Source of the DNA: Hydrogenophaga taeniospiralis
GTDB taxonomy: Bacteria > Pseudomonadota > Gammaproteobacteria > Burkholderiales > Burkholderiaceae_C
NCBI RefSeq assembly: GCF_020510445.1
Contig: NZ_JAHBAG010000001.1
Coordinates: forward strand, 88,501 to 152,500
Reading direction: 5' to 3'
Length of the DNA stretch: 64,000 nucleotides
Below, in pieces: positions 6,472 through 14,588 of the stretch. The position numbers and the translations under genes are program-made. The first letter of the stretch is position 1; every line of letters begins with the position of its first letter. The notes beneath the pieces were generated by a model that was not told where the DNA came from, did no database searches, and saw nothing but the letters and a program-made list of their open reading frames with translations.

Positions 6472-9381
6472 TCAGTTTGTCTTCATCGGCCGTACGTCCA
6501 CCGCGCAGTACTTGAGTTCGGCGATCTTGCCCACCGGATCGAGCGCGGGGTTGGTCAGCAGGTTGGCCGCGGCTTCGGCGTAGGCGAACGGGATGAAAGC
6601 GGTGTCGCGCGGCATGCCGGCGTCGAACCGCACCGCCAGCGCCACGCCGCCGCGCCGCGAACGCACCTGCGCCGCCTCGCCCGCCACCAGGCCGAGCCGC
6701 GCCGCGGTCTCGGGGTGCAGGCTGACCACCGGGCCGGGCTCCACCGCGTCCAGCACCTGGCTGCGCCGCGTCATGCTGCCGGTGTGCCAGTGTTCGAGCT
6801 GGCGCCCGGTGATGAGCACCAGCGGGTAGTCGGCGTCGGGCGTCTCGGCCGGTGGCGTGAGCGCGGCGGGCACCAGGGTGGCGCGGCCGGTGGGCGTGGG
6901 AAAGCGGTCGGTGAACACCACCGGGCGGCCGGGGTCGCTCTCGTTGTCCACCGGGTAGGTGACGGCGCCTTCGCGCTGCAGCCGCGCCCACGACAGGCCG
7001 GCGATGCTGGGCATGAGCGCGCGCATTTCCTCGAACACGGCGCCGATGCCGTGGCCCGCATCCGCGCCGGCCGTGCCATCGGGCGCCACGTCGTAGGCCC
7101 AGCCCAGGCCGAGGCGGCGCGCGAGCTGCTCGGTGATCCAGGCGTCGGCCCGCGCCTCGCCCGGGGCCGGCACCGCCTTGCGGCCGAGCTGCACGCAGCG
7201 GTCGGTGTTGGTCACGCTGCCGGTCTTCTCAGGCCAGGCGGTGGCGGGCAGCACCACGTCGGCCAGGCTGGCGGTCTCGGTCAGGAAGATGTCCTGCACC
7301 ACCAGGTGGTCCAGCCGCGCCAGGGCCTCGCGGGCGTGGTGGGCGTCGGGGTCGCTCATGGCGGGGTTTTCGCCCTGGATCAGCATGGCGCGGATCTGGC
7401 CGTCATAAGCCGCGTTGACGATCTCCACCACGGTCAGGCCGGGCTCGCTGCCCAGCGTGCCGGCGGGCACGCCCCAGAGCCGCTCGGCTTTCTCGCGCGC
7501 GGCGGGTTCGGAGACGCGGTGGTAGTCGGGCAGCACCATGGGGATCAGGCCGGCGTCGCTCGCGCCCTGCACGTTGTTCTGCCCGCGCAGGGGGTGCAGG
7601 CCGGTGCCGGGGCGGCCGATCTGGCCGGTGATGAGCGAGAGCGCGATCAGGCAGCGCGCGTTGTCGGTGCCGTGGGTGTGCTGGCTGATGCCCATGCCCC
7701 AGAGGATCATGGCGCTCTGGGCCGTGGCGTAGGCGCGCGCCACCTCGCGCAGCGTGGCCGCATCGATGCCGCACACCGGGGCCATGGCTTCGGGGCTGAA
7801 GTCGGCCACATGGGCCTTGAGCAGCGCGAAGTCCAGCGTGTGCTGCTCAACATAGGCGGTGTTGGCCAGACCCTCGAAGATGATGGTGTGCAGCAGCGCG
7901 TTGAGCAGGGCCACGTCGGTGCCCGCCTTGAAGCCCAGGTGTTTCCAGGCCTGGCGCGCCAGCTCGGTGCGGCGCGGGTCGATCAGCACCAGCTTCATGC
8001 CGCGTTGCCTGATCGCGTTCTTGATCCAGGTCGCGCCCACCGGGTGGTTCTGCGCCGGGTTGGCGCCGATGATGAGCACCAGGTCGGCGTGCACCACGTC
8101 GCGCAGCGGGTTGGTGACCACCGCCGAGCCCAGGCCTTCCATCAGCGCGGCCACGCTGGAGGCGTGGCACAGGCGGGTGCAGTGGTCCACGTTGTGCGTG
8201 CCAAACGCGCTGCGGATCAGCTTCTGGAACAGGTAGGCCTCTTCGTTCGTGCCCTTGGCCGAACCGAAACCCGCTACCGGCCCCAGACGGCCACGCGCGG
8301 GAGTGCTGGCCATGGCCCGGCGCAGGCCGGTGGCGGCGGCGTCCAGCGCCTCGTCCCAGGTGGCTTCGCGGAACAGTTCGCGCCAGTCGCGCTGCATCAC
8401 GCTGGCCGGGTCCTTGGGCACGTCGGCGCGGCGGATCAGCGGGCGCGTGAGGCGCTCGGGGCTGTGCGCGTAGTCAAAGCCGAAGCGCCCTTTCACGCAG
8501 AGCCGCCCTTCGTTGGCCGGACCCGCCTTGCCCTCCACGTGTTCGATCTTGCCGTTGCTCACGTGGTAGGTCATCTGGCAGCCGACGCCGCAGAACGGGC
8601 AGACCGAATCCACCCGCTGTTGCGAGGCTTTGGCGTAGGCGCCGTTGGCGGGGGCGATGGCGCCCGTGGGGCAGGCCTGCACACATTCACCGCAGGCCAC
8701 GCAGGTGCTCGCACCCATGGGGTCGTTCTGGTCGAACACGATCTGCGCGTGGCCGCCCCGGAAAGCCAACCCCAGCACGTCATTGCCCTGTGTCTCGCGG
8801 CAGGCGCGGATGCAGCGCGTGCACTGGATGCAGGCGTCGAGGTTCACCGTCATGGCCGGGTGAGAAGTGTCCCTGCCCCCACGCTCCACCGCTGGAAGCG
8901 GGTCGCTGCCCCCCGAGGGGGCTGCCCCGCCTTGGGGCGGCCCGGCGGCGGGGCCGTTGTACCCGACAAAGGGCTGGGACCGGGCCGGGAAGCGCTCCGG
9001 CCGCGCGCTGGCCACGCCGGCCCAGTGCGCCAGCTCGCTGTCGTGCTTGAGCGCCGTGGTGTCGGGCGCGTCGGCCAGCAGCAGTTCCAGCACCGTTTTC
9101 TGCGCCGCGGCGGCGCGCGGGCTGTCGGTGTTGACCGCCATGCCGGGCTGCGGCGCGCGGCAGCACGAGGGCGCGAGCACGCGTTCGCCCGCCACCTCGA
9201 CCACGCAGGCGCGGCAGTTGCCGGGGCTGCGCAGGCCGTCCTTGTGGCACAGGTGCGGGATCGCGATGCCCACGCGCTGCGCCACTTTCAGAATGCTCTC
9301 GCCCGGCGCGGCCTCCACCGGCCGGCCGTTGAGCGTGAAGGCGACGGGCGCCATGCCCTGTGGCAGATCGCGGGCGTTCAT
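6472..9381 (-). CDS. fdsA: NAD-dependent formate dehydrogenase, molybdenum alpha subunit
   Basis: Catalytic subunit (969 residues) oxidising formate to CO2 at a bis-molybdopterin guanine dinucleotide centre. Order: N-terminal [2Fe-2S] ferredoxin domain (C45, C56, C59 and C73/C74); two [4Fe-4S] ferredoxin motifs (CIQCTRCIRAC, CVACGECVQACP); the [4Fe-4S] motif CPFCGVGC opening the molybdopterin domain; the CTRLCH motif containing the molybdenum-ligand Cys and the adjacent His; and a molydopterin dinucleotide-binding C-terminal domain ending near VDVRPMKTN. The ATG at 9381 overlaps the stop of the fused diaphorase gene (ATGA), so the two are translationally coupled. Between the [2Fe-2S] domain and the ferredoxin motifs, about residues 142-170 are encoded by a GC-rich interspersed repeat. 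No fdsC/fdhD-type sulfur-transfer gene or fdsD is next to it. Confidence 0.93.
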   Translation of the reverse strand: MNARDLPQGMAPVAFTLNGRPVEAAPGESILKVAQRVGIAIPHLCHKDGLRSPGNCRACVVEVAGERVLAPSCCRAPQPGMAVNTDSPRAAAAQKTVLELLLADAPDTTALKHDSELAHWAGVASARPERFPARSQPFVGYNGPAAGPPQGGAAPSGGSDPLPAVERGGRDTSHPAMTVNLDACIQCTRCIRACRETQGNDVLGLAFRGGHAQIVFDQNDPMGASTCVACGECVQACPTGAIAPANGAYAKASQQRVDSVCPFCGVGCQMTYHVSNGKIEHVEGKAGPANEGRLCVKGRFGFDYAHSPERLTRPLIRRADVPKDPASVMQRDWRELFREATWDEALDAAATGLRRAMASTPARGRLGPVAGFGSAKGTNEEAYLFQKLIRSAFGTHNVDHCTRLCHASSVAALMEGLGSAVVTNPLRDVVHADLVLIIGANPAQNHPVGATWIKNAIRQRGMKLVLIDPRRTELARQAWKHLGFKAGTDVALLNALLHTIIFEGLANTAYVEQHTLDFALLKAHVADFSPEAMAPVCGIDAATLREVARAYATAQSAMILWGMGISQHTHGTDNARCLIALSLITGQIGRPGTGLHPLRGQNNVQGASDAGLIPMVLPDYHRVSEPAAREKAERLWGVPAGTLGSEPGLTVVEIVNAAYDGQIRAMLIQGENPAMSDPDAHHAREALARLDHLVVQDIFLTETASLADVVLPATAWPEKTGSVTNTDRCVQLGRKAVPAPGEARADAWITEQLARRLGLGWAYDVAPDGTAGADAGHGIGAVFEEMRALMPSIAGLSWARLQREGAVTYPVDNESDPGRPVVFTDRFPTPTGRATLVPAALTPPAETPDADYPLVLITGRQLEHWHTGSMTRRSQVLDAVEPGPVVSLHPETAARLGLVAGEAAQVRSRRGGVALAVRFDAGMPRDTAFIPFAYAEAAANLLTNPALDPVGKIAELKYCAVDVRPMKTN
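8874..8956 (+). repeat. GC-rich repeat family A, copy 2, inside fdsA
   Basis: CCCCCACGCTCCACCGCTGG then GCTGCCCCCCGAGGGGG and CCTTGGGGCGGCCCGGCGGC. In fdsA it is read as AAGPPQGGAAPSGGSDPLPA and the following VERGGR. Confidence 0.7.
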
Positions 9382-11153
9382 GCGTTCACCCCGTCGCGCT
9401 GGGCGCCATTCACCTCGTGCGCGAAAAACCGCAGCACCGAGTCCATCGGGTTGGGCGCCGCCTGCCCGAGGCCGCAGATGGACGCGTCGCGCATCACCTG
9501 CGACAGCTCGCCGAGCAGCGGCGCGTCCCACACCGGCGCCCGCATCAGCGCCACCGCCTGGGTGGTGCCGGCGCGGCAGGGCGTGCACTGGCCGCAGGAC
9601 TCGTGTTCGAAGAATTGCATGAGGTTGAGCGCGGCGTCGCGCGCGCTGTCGTACTGGCTCAGCACCACCACCGCCATGGAGCCGATGAAGGCGCCGTGGT
9701 CGGCCAGGGTGTCGAAGTCCAGCGGGACGTCGGCCAGCGCCGCGGGCAGGATGCCGCCCGACGCGCCGCCGGGCAGGTAGGCGTAGAGCGTGTGGCCCTC
9801 GGCCATGCCGCCGGCGTGTTCGTCGATCAGTTCGCGCAGCGTGATGCCGGCGGGCGCGAGGTAGACGCCGGGCCGGCGCACGCGGCCCGACACCGAGAAG
9901 CGGCGCAGCCCGCTGCGCCCGCGCCGGCCCTGCGCGGCCAGCCAGGCCCCGCCCCGGGCCAGGATCTCGGGCAGCCACCAGAGCGTCTCCAGGTTGTGCG
10001 CGAGCGTGGGCCGGCCGAACACGCCGTGCGTGGCCACGATGGGCGGGCGCAGGCGCGGCATGCCGCGTTTGCCTTCCAGCGATTCGATCAGCGCCGACTC
10101 TTCGCCGCAGATGTAGGCCCCCGCGCCGCGCCGCAGCTCGATCTGCGGCGGCGTGTAGCCGGGGTATTGCGCGGCCAGGCCCTGCAGCCGGGTGCGCAGG
10201 GCGTCGAGCTCGCGCGCCAGCAAGCCGCGCGCGTCGTGGTATTCGTCGCGCAGGTAGAGCCAGATGCGCTCGGCGCCCACCACCTGCGCAGCGATCAGCA
10301 TGCCTTCGAGCACCTGGGGCGCGCCGCCGTGCAGGCTGGTGAGCAGGTGGCCGTCCTTGAAGGTGCCGACCTCGCCCTCGTCGATGTTCACCACCATGTG
10401 GCGCGGCCCGGGCTGCGCGCGCACGGTTTCCCATTTGCGCCAGGCCGGGAAACCCGCGCCGCCCAGACCGCGCAGGTTCGAGGTCTTGAGCTCGGCCAGC
10501 ACCTGCTCGGGCGTGAGCGCGCCCGACAACAGGCGCTGCAGCTGCGGCAGGGCCGACGCGGTGGGCGCCGGCAGCTCGCGCGGCCCGGTCTCGCCCCGCG
10601 CCAGCAGGGTCTGCACCGCGTCCACGCTGGCGCGCGGCAACTGGCGCTGGCCCACGCAGGCGGCGGGCGCCTGGTGGCACTGGCCGATGCACGGCGCCGC
10701 CTGCACCCGCACTGAGGCGTCACCGGCCAGCCGCGTCTGCAGATCGCTCAGCAGCGAGGCACTGCCCGCCAGCGAGCACGACAGGCTGGTGCAGACCCGC
10801 ACCACGGTGGCCGGCACGGGCGCGTCGTCGGCCACGATCTCGAAGTGGTGGTAGAAGCTCGCGACCTCGAACACCTCCACCTGGCTCAGGCGCAGCCGCT
10901 CGGCCAGCGCCGCCAGGTGGCCGTGGCGCAGCGCGCCCTCGGCGTCCTGCAGGCGGTGCAGGTGCTCGATCAGCAGATCGGCGCGCGGCGCCAGCCCCTC
11001 GCACAGCGCGGCCACGCGCGCGCTGGCCGCTGATTGGACCTGCCGGCCCTTCGGCGTGAAGCGCGGCCGGGCACGGCCGGGCGCCCCGACGGGGCGGATG
11101 GGGATCACCGGCGTGGCCAGCGTGGCGCGCGATTCGTGGGGGCTGTTCGTCAT
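9378..11153 (-). CDS. fdsB: Fused formate dehydrogenase gamma-beta subunit (NuoE-NuoF like diaphorase)
   Basis: Electron-transfer and NAD-reducing part of formate dehydrogenase, 591 residues. The first 180 or so are a NuoE/FdsG thioredoxin-like [2Fe-2S] domain with CTSLSC and CIGQC. The rest is NuoF/FdsB: the NADH site GLGGAGFPAWRKW, the FMN motif GAGAYICGEESALIESLEG, a SLBB segment and the [4Fe-4S] motif CGQCTPCR with a later Cys in ICGLGQ. In Cupriavidus and Rhodobacter these are two genes, fdsG and fdsB; here they are one polypeptide. Start 11153 gives the expected N-terminus. The stop overlaps the fdsA start. The divergent gene at 11242 is probably its regulator. Confidence 0.9.
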   Translation of the reverse strand: MTNSPHESRATLATPVIPIRPVGAPGRARPRFTPKGRQVQSAASARVAALCEGLAPRADLLIEHLHRLQDAEGALRHGHLAALAERLRLSQVEVFEVASFYHHFEIVADDAPVPATVVRVCTSLSCSLAGSASLLSDLQTRLAGDASVRVQAAPCIGQCHQAPAACVGQRQLPRASVDAVQTLLARGETGPRELPAPTASALPQLQRLLSGALTPEQVLAELKTSNLRGLGGAGFPAWRKWETVRAQPGPRHMVVNIDEGEVGTFKDGHLLTSLHGGAPQVLEGMLIAAQVVGAERIWLYLRDEYHDARGLLARELDALRTRLQGLAAQYPGYTPPQIELRRGAGAYICGEESALIESLEGKRGMPRLRPPIVATHGVFGRPTLAHNLETLWWLPEILARGGAWLAAQGRRGRSGLRRFSVSGRVRRPGVYLAPAGITLRELIDEHAGGMAEGHTLYAYLPGGASGGILPAALADVPLDFDTLADHGAFIGSMAVVVLSQYDSARDAALNLMQFFEHESCGQCTPCRAGTTQAVALMRAPVWDAPLLGELSQVMRDASICGLGQAAPNPMDSVLRFFAHEVNGAQRDGVNA

Positions 11154-11191
11154 GGATTCAGCGTAGCACCGGAGGTGGGATTTAATATGTT

Positions 11192-11201
11192 TGAAATTTC
11201 A
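11192..11201. promoter_or_regulatory. AT-rich palindrome between the divergent fds operon and its regulator
   Basis: TGAAATTTCA is a perfect 10-base palindrome inside an AT-rich stretch (11181-11206) in otherwise very GC-rich DNA, midway between the two divergent starts. It may be an operator or part of the fds promoter. Inference from position only. Confidence 0.35.
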
Positions 11202-11241
11202 TAAAGTCGGTCATTCCCCGCCCCACGAAACCCCTGCCCGC

Positions 11242-12312
11242 ATGCTGCGCATCACCCTCCAGCCCCAGTGGCGCATCGGCCACGAAGACGCCGCGGCGCT
11301 CGACGCCAACACCCTGCTGCGCCTGCTCGCCGCCGTGCAGGACTCGGGCAGCATCTCGCAGGCCGGGCGCGACCTGGGGCTGTCGTACCGGCACGCCTGG
11401 GGCCTGGTGCGGCAGGCCGAGCAGCTGTTCGGCCAGGCGCTGCTCACCCGCGGGCGGGGCCGCGGCTCGCTGCTCACCGCGCTGGGCCAGCAGCTCATCT
11501 GGGCCGACGCCCGCATCGGCGCGCGGCTGCAACCGCTGCTGGAATCGCTGGCCTCGGAGCTGGAGGGCGAGCTCGGGCGCGTGCAGCGCCGCGAGCGCGC
11601 GGTCCCGCGCTTGCACGCGAGCCACGGTTTTGCGGTGGCGGCGCTGCGCGAGCAACTGGCGGCGCGCCAGGTGGCGGTGGAGCTGCGCTACCGCAACAGC
11701 CTGGAAGCCGTGGCGGCGCTGGCCCAGGGCGACTGCGATCTGGCCGGTTTCCACGTGCCACTGGGCACATTCCAGGCCGCGGCGGCGCAGCGCTACCTGC
11801 ACTGGCTCCGGCCCGAGACCCACCGGCTGGTGCAACTGGCCGTGCGCACCCAGGGCCTGTTCGTGGCGCCCGGCAACCCGCTGGGCCTGCGCGGTCTGGA
11901 CGACCTCACCCGCCCGGGCCTGCGTTTCGTGAACCGGCCCGAAGGCTCGGGCACGCGGGTGCTGACCGAGCTGCTGCTGCAGCGCCAGGGCATCGCGCCG
12001 CGACAGATCGCCGGCTACGACAACACCGAACTCACGCACGCCGCCGTCGCCGCCTTCGTGGCCAGCGGCATGGCCGACGTGGGCATCGGCGTGCAGACCG
12101 CCGCGCACCGCTTCGGCCTGCATTTCATCCCTTTGCTCAAGGAACGCTACTTTTTCGCGCTCACGGCCGGCGCGCTGGAGCGCGACGAACTCCGACCGGT
12201 GCTGGCGGTGTTGCAGTCGCCCGCGTTCCGCGCGCGGGTCGCGGCACTCAAGGGCTACGAAGCCGCCGACACCGGCCGGGTGCTGACGCTGGAAGACGCC
12301 TTCCCTGCCTGA
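11242..12312 (+). CDS. ModE-like winged-helix regulator with PBP-like ligand domain, probable fds regulator
   Basis: Transcription regulator of 356 residues. The N-terminal 100 residues are a ModE/LysR-type winged helix (LLRLLAAVQDSGSISQAGRD, then SYRHAWGLVRQAEQLFG). The C-terminal 200 or so form a type 2 periplasmic-binding domain (NRPEGSGTRVLTELLL, GYDNTELTHAAVAAFVASG), as in one-component regulators with molybdate- or oxyanion-like ligands. The ATG at 11242 is preferred; a TTG 51 bases upstream is in frame but lies in the AT-rich promoter region. Divergence from the formate dehydrogenase genes suggests control of that operon by a ligand such as molybdate or formate. The ligand is unproven. 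Confidence 0.82.
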   Translation: MLRITLQPQWRIGHEDAAALDANTLLRLLAAVQDSGSISQAGRDLGLSYRHAWGLVRQAEQLFGQALLTRGRGRGSLLTALGQQLIWADARIGARLQPLLESLASELEGELGRVQRRERAVPRLHASHGFAVAALREQLAARQVAVELRYRNSLEAVAALAQGDCDLAGFHVPLGTFQAAAAQRYLHWLRPETHRLVQLAVRTQGLFVAPGNPLGLRGLDDLTRPGLRFVNRPEGSGTRVLTELLLQRQGIAPRQIAGYDNTELTHAAVAAFVASGMADVGIGVQTAAHRFGLHFIPLLKERYFFALTAGALERDELRPVLAVLQSPAFRARVAALKGYEAADTGRVLTLEDAFPA

Positions 12313-12333
12313 GAGACCGAACCGACAACCCGC

Positions 12334-13026
12334 TCAGGTGGGGTTTCGCTGCACACCCGCCGGCAGGCGGGCCGCCGCCTCCCAGGCGCCGGAGCGGAAC
12401 CAGGCGTCGCCGTCGAGGTAGGCCCGCAGCATGGGCAGGGCGTCGTGGCCCCAGAACACGCGGCCGTCCACCACCAGCGCGGGCACGCCGAACAGGCCGA
12501 GCGCGAGCGCTGCGTCGGTGTTGTCGCGCAGGCGCTGCTTCATGGGCACGCTGTCCGGCGCGGCCCAGGGCTTCTGGCGCTGGGCCATGTGGTCCTGCAG
12601 CAGGGTCTGCAGCGCGGCCAGACGCACCGGGTCGGTGGCGTTCTGCCCGCCGCGCCAGACGTGGTGGAACAGCAAACCGGTCACGTAGCGGTTGGTCTCG
12701 CCCGGGGCGTCGTCGGTGGCGGTGCACAGGCCCAGGCGCAGCAGCGCCAGCGGGTTGAACGGGTGCGCGGCCGGCAGGTCCAGCGGCACGCCGTGCTGCT
12801 GCGCGAGCCAGCCCACCTGGCGGTAGGTCCAGTCGCGCTTGGCCGGAATTTCGGCCGGCCCGAGCTGGCCGTGGGCCTGCAGCAGCGCGGCAAACAGCAC
12901 CGGCCTGTAGCGCACCCGCACGCTCAGGCCCATGAGCGCTTCGGGCAGGCGCTCGAAAGCGAGGTAAGCATAGGGCGAGATCGGGTCGTACCAGAAGCCG
13001 ATGTCGTGCAGGGTGTCGGTGCTCAT
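12334..13026 (-). CDS. 2-hydroxychromene-2-carboxylate isomerase-like protein (DsbA fold, GST kappa-like)
   Basis: Protein of 230 residues with the DsbA/GST-kappa fold. The N-terminus FWYDPISPYAYLAFERL matches the glutathione-dependent isomerase family (NahD-like), with the active-site Ser in the SPYAY segment where DsbA has Cys. The C-terminal GLFGVPALVVDGRVFWGHD is the cis-Pro region of the fold plus the WGxD motif of the family. In naphthalene degraders such enzymes isomerise 2-hydroxychromene-2-carboxylate; in organisms without that pathway the substrate is unknown. It is the last gene of the minus-strand run and converges with the fds regulator 21 bases away. Confidence 0.8.
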   Translation of the reverse strand: MSTDTLHDIGFWYDPISPYAYLAFERLPEALMGLSVRVRYRPVLFAALLQAHGQLGPAEIPAKRDWTYRQVGWLAQQHGVPLDLPAAHPFNPLALLRLGLCTATDDAPGETNRYVTGLLFHHVWRGGQNATDPVRLAALQTLLQDHMAQRQKPWAAPDSVPMKQRLRDNTDAALALGLFGVPALVVDGRVFWGHDALPMLRAYLDGDAWFRSGAWEAAARLPAGVQRNPT

Positions 13027-13091
13027 GGTTTGGTCTCCACGATCAGTGTGTCACGGTGGCGGAGCGCCACCCGCCGCGCGGCGGGGGTGCT

Positions 13092-13361
13092 TCATCGTGG
13101 GGTCTGGCGCGCCTCGATGCGCTCCCAGACCACCAGGCGCTGCGGGTCGTCCAGTGTGCTCCAGTCCGCGATTTCTTCCAGCGTGCGGTAGCAGCCGCTG
13201 CACAGCTGGGTGGCCGGGTCCATCTGGCAGACCGAGATGCACGGCGAGGGCACCTCGGGGTCCACGTGGCGGGCGCGCGCGTCGTCGAGGTTGATCAGCG
13301 GCCTCGGCTTGGGCGCGGGCGCGGGCGCCGCGCGGCGCGAAAACAGTTTCTTGAGCAGCAT
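13092..13361 (-). CDS. DUF1289 domain small protein
   Basis: An 89-residue protein with the DUF1289 motif PSPCISVCQMD followed by CSGCYRTLEEI, i.e. four cysteines in a CxxxC...CxxC layout that suggests metal binding. The N-terminal 30 residues are Ala/Pro/Arg rich. It begins 5 bases after the stop of the YbaK-like gene, so the two are probably co-transcribed. DUF1289 proteins have no established function. Confidence 0.85.
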   Translation of the reverse strand: MLLKKLFSRRAAPAPAPKPRPLINLDDARARHVDPEVPSPCISVCQMDPATQLCSGCYRTLEEIADWSTLDDPQRLVVWERIEARQTPR

Positions 13362-13366
13362 GGCGG

Positions 13367-13891
13367 TCAGGGCGTGGGCGGCGGCGCGGTCACGTCGTGC
13401 ACCGGCGCGCCGGTGAGCCGTTGGAGATCGTCCGGCGTGAGGCGGAACACGCCATGCGGATGGCCCGCCGCGGCCCAGATCACGTCGAAGCGGAACAGCT
13501 GGTCGTCGATCAGGGTGACGGGCGTGGTGGCGTGTGCCAGCGGGGACACGCCACCGATGGAAAACCCGGTGCGGGCCTTGACGAAATCGGCGTCGGCGCG
13601 GCCGAGCTTGCCGCCTTCGGCGCAGACGATGGCCTGCACCTTCTTTTCGTCCACGCGCAGGTCGCCCGAGGTGATGACCAGCACGGCGGCGTCATCGCTC
13701 TTGCGGCGGAAGATGATGCTCTTGGCGATCTGGCCCAGCGCCACGCCCAGCGCGTCGGCGGCCTGTTGGGCGGTGCGCGCGGCGTCGTTGAGCATCACCG
13801 GGGCATGGGCATGGCCCAGCGCGGCCAGCGCTTCGGTGACGCGCAGCACGCCGGCGGGCAGATCGAGGGTGTTCGGGGATTCTTCACTCAT
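13367..13891 (-). CDS. YbaK/ProXp-type aminoacyl-tRNA deacylase
   Basis: Protein of 174 residues of the YbaK/EbsC family, which clears mischarged tRNA (for example Ala- or Cys-tRNA(Pro)). Family signs: TAQQAADALGVALGQIAKSI with the conserved Lys after GQIAK, the strand AAVLVITSGDLRVD, and the glycine motif FSIGGVSPLAH. Length fits the family. Start 13891 gives MSEESPNTLDLP; an upstream extension in the frame has no family match. It precedes the DUF1289 gene by 5 bases and follows the LysE gene. Which tRNA it edits cannot be read from sequence. Confidence 0.87.
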   Translation of the reverse strand: MSEESPNTLDLPAGVLRVTEALAALGHAHAPVMLNDAARTAQQAADALGVALGQIAKSIIFRRKSDDAAVLVITSGDLRVDEKKVQAIVCAEGGKLGRADADFVKARTGFSIGGVSPLAHATTPVTLIDDQLFRFDVIWAAAGHPHGVFRLTPDDLQRLTGAPVHDVTAPPPTP

Positions 13892-13920
13892 GGTCGGCAA
13901 TGGTAGCGGCCCGGGCGGGC

Positions 13921-14583
13921 TCAGTTGGCCGCGCGCTTGACCACCAGCAGGCTCGCCCCCATGGCCATGAGCACGCCGCCAAACACCCGGTTCTGCGCGC
14001 GGCGGGCCCGGGCCGTGGCCAGCCAGGCCTTGGCGCGCGAGGCCAGGAAGGCGTAGCCGTGCATCACCAGCACGTCCACCCCCACCGAGGTCAGCAGCAG
14101 GATCAGCAATTGCAGCCACAGGGCGCGGGTCGGGTCGATGAACTGCGGCAGCACGGCCACCATGAAGACGATGCCCTTGGGGTTGGTGACGTTGGTCATG
14201 AAGCCGATCAGCAGCCGCTCGCGGACCGAGGGCAGGCCGTTCGCATCACCCGCCGGTGCGCCGTCGGCCGCATCGGGGCCGGGCAGCTTCGCGGCACCGC
14301 TGGGCGCGCGCCACTGCTTCCAGCCCAGCCAGATCAGGTAGGCCGCGCCCAACACCTTGACGACCAGGAACGCGGTGCTGGAGGCCAGCAGCAGCGCGCC
14401 CACACCGACGCCCGCGATCAGCAGGATCACCGCCAGGCCCAACTCCAGCCCCACGATGGTCGCGCCCGCGCGGCGCACGCCGTAGGCCAGGCCGTGGCTC
14501 ATGGACAGCACCGCGCCCGAACCGGGCGACACCGCGATCACCCAGGACGCGGCAAAAAAAGCCAGCCAGACATTCAAATCCAT
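13921..14583 (-). CDS. LysE/RhtB family amino-acid exporter
   Basis: Inner-membrane exporter of 220 residues with six predicted membrane spans. The N-terminus MDLNVWLAFFAASWVIAVSP, the GxG...SMSHGLAYGVR region and the motif NPKGIVFMVAVLPQFI are characteristic of the LysE/RhtB family. A GTG at 14592 would add three residues and overlap the HMG-CoA lyase stop; the ATG at 14583 matches the family N-terminus. It is adjacent to and probably co-transcribed with HMG-CoA lyase. Substrate unknown; a hydrophobic amino acid such as leucine would suit the neighbourhood but is speculation. Confidence 0.88.
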   Translation of the reverse strand: MDLNVWLAFFAASWVIAVSPGSGAVLSMSHGLAYGVRRAGATIVGLELGLAVILLIAGVGVGALLLASSTAFLVVKVLGAAYLIWLGWKQWRAPSGAAKLPGPDAADGAPAGDANGLPSVRERLLIGFMTNVTNPKGIVFMVAVLPQFIDPTRALWLQLLILLLTSVGVDVLVMHGYAFLASRAKAWLATARARRAQNRVFGGVLMAMGASLLVVKRAAN

Positions 14584-14588
14584 GGTGC

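Noticed and set aside
9378..9381. Apparent frameshift between fdsB and fdsA because one long frame overlaps both
   Set aside because: The overlap is the normal ATGA coupling; each gene keeps its own full set of motifs.
6358..9780. An 1140-codon plus-strand open frame opposite the formate dehydrogenase alpha gene
   Set aside because: His/Arg/Gly-rich composition of an antisense frame; the minus strand has the complete FdsA iron-sulfur and molybdopterin motifs.
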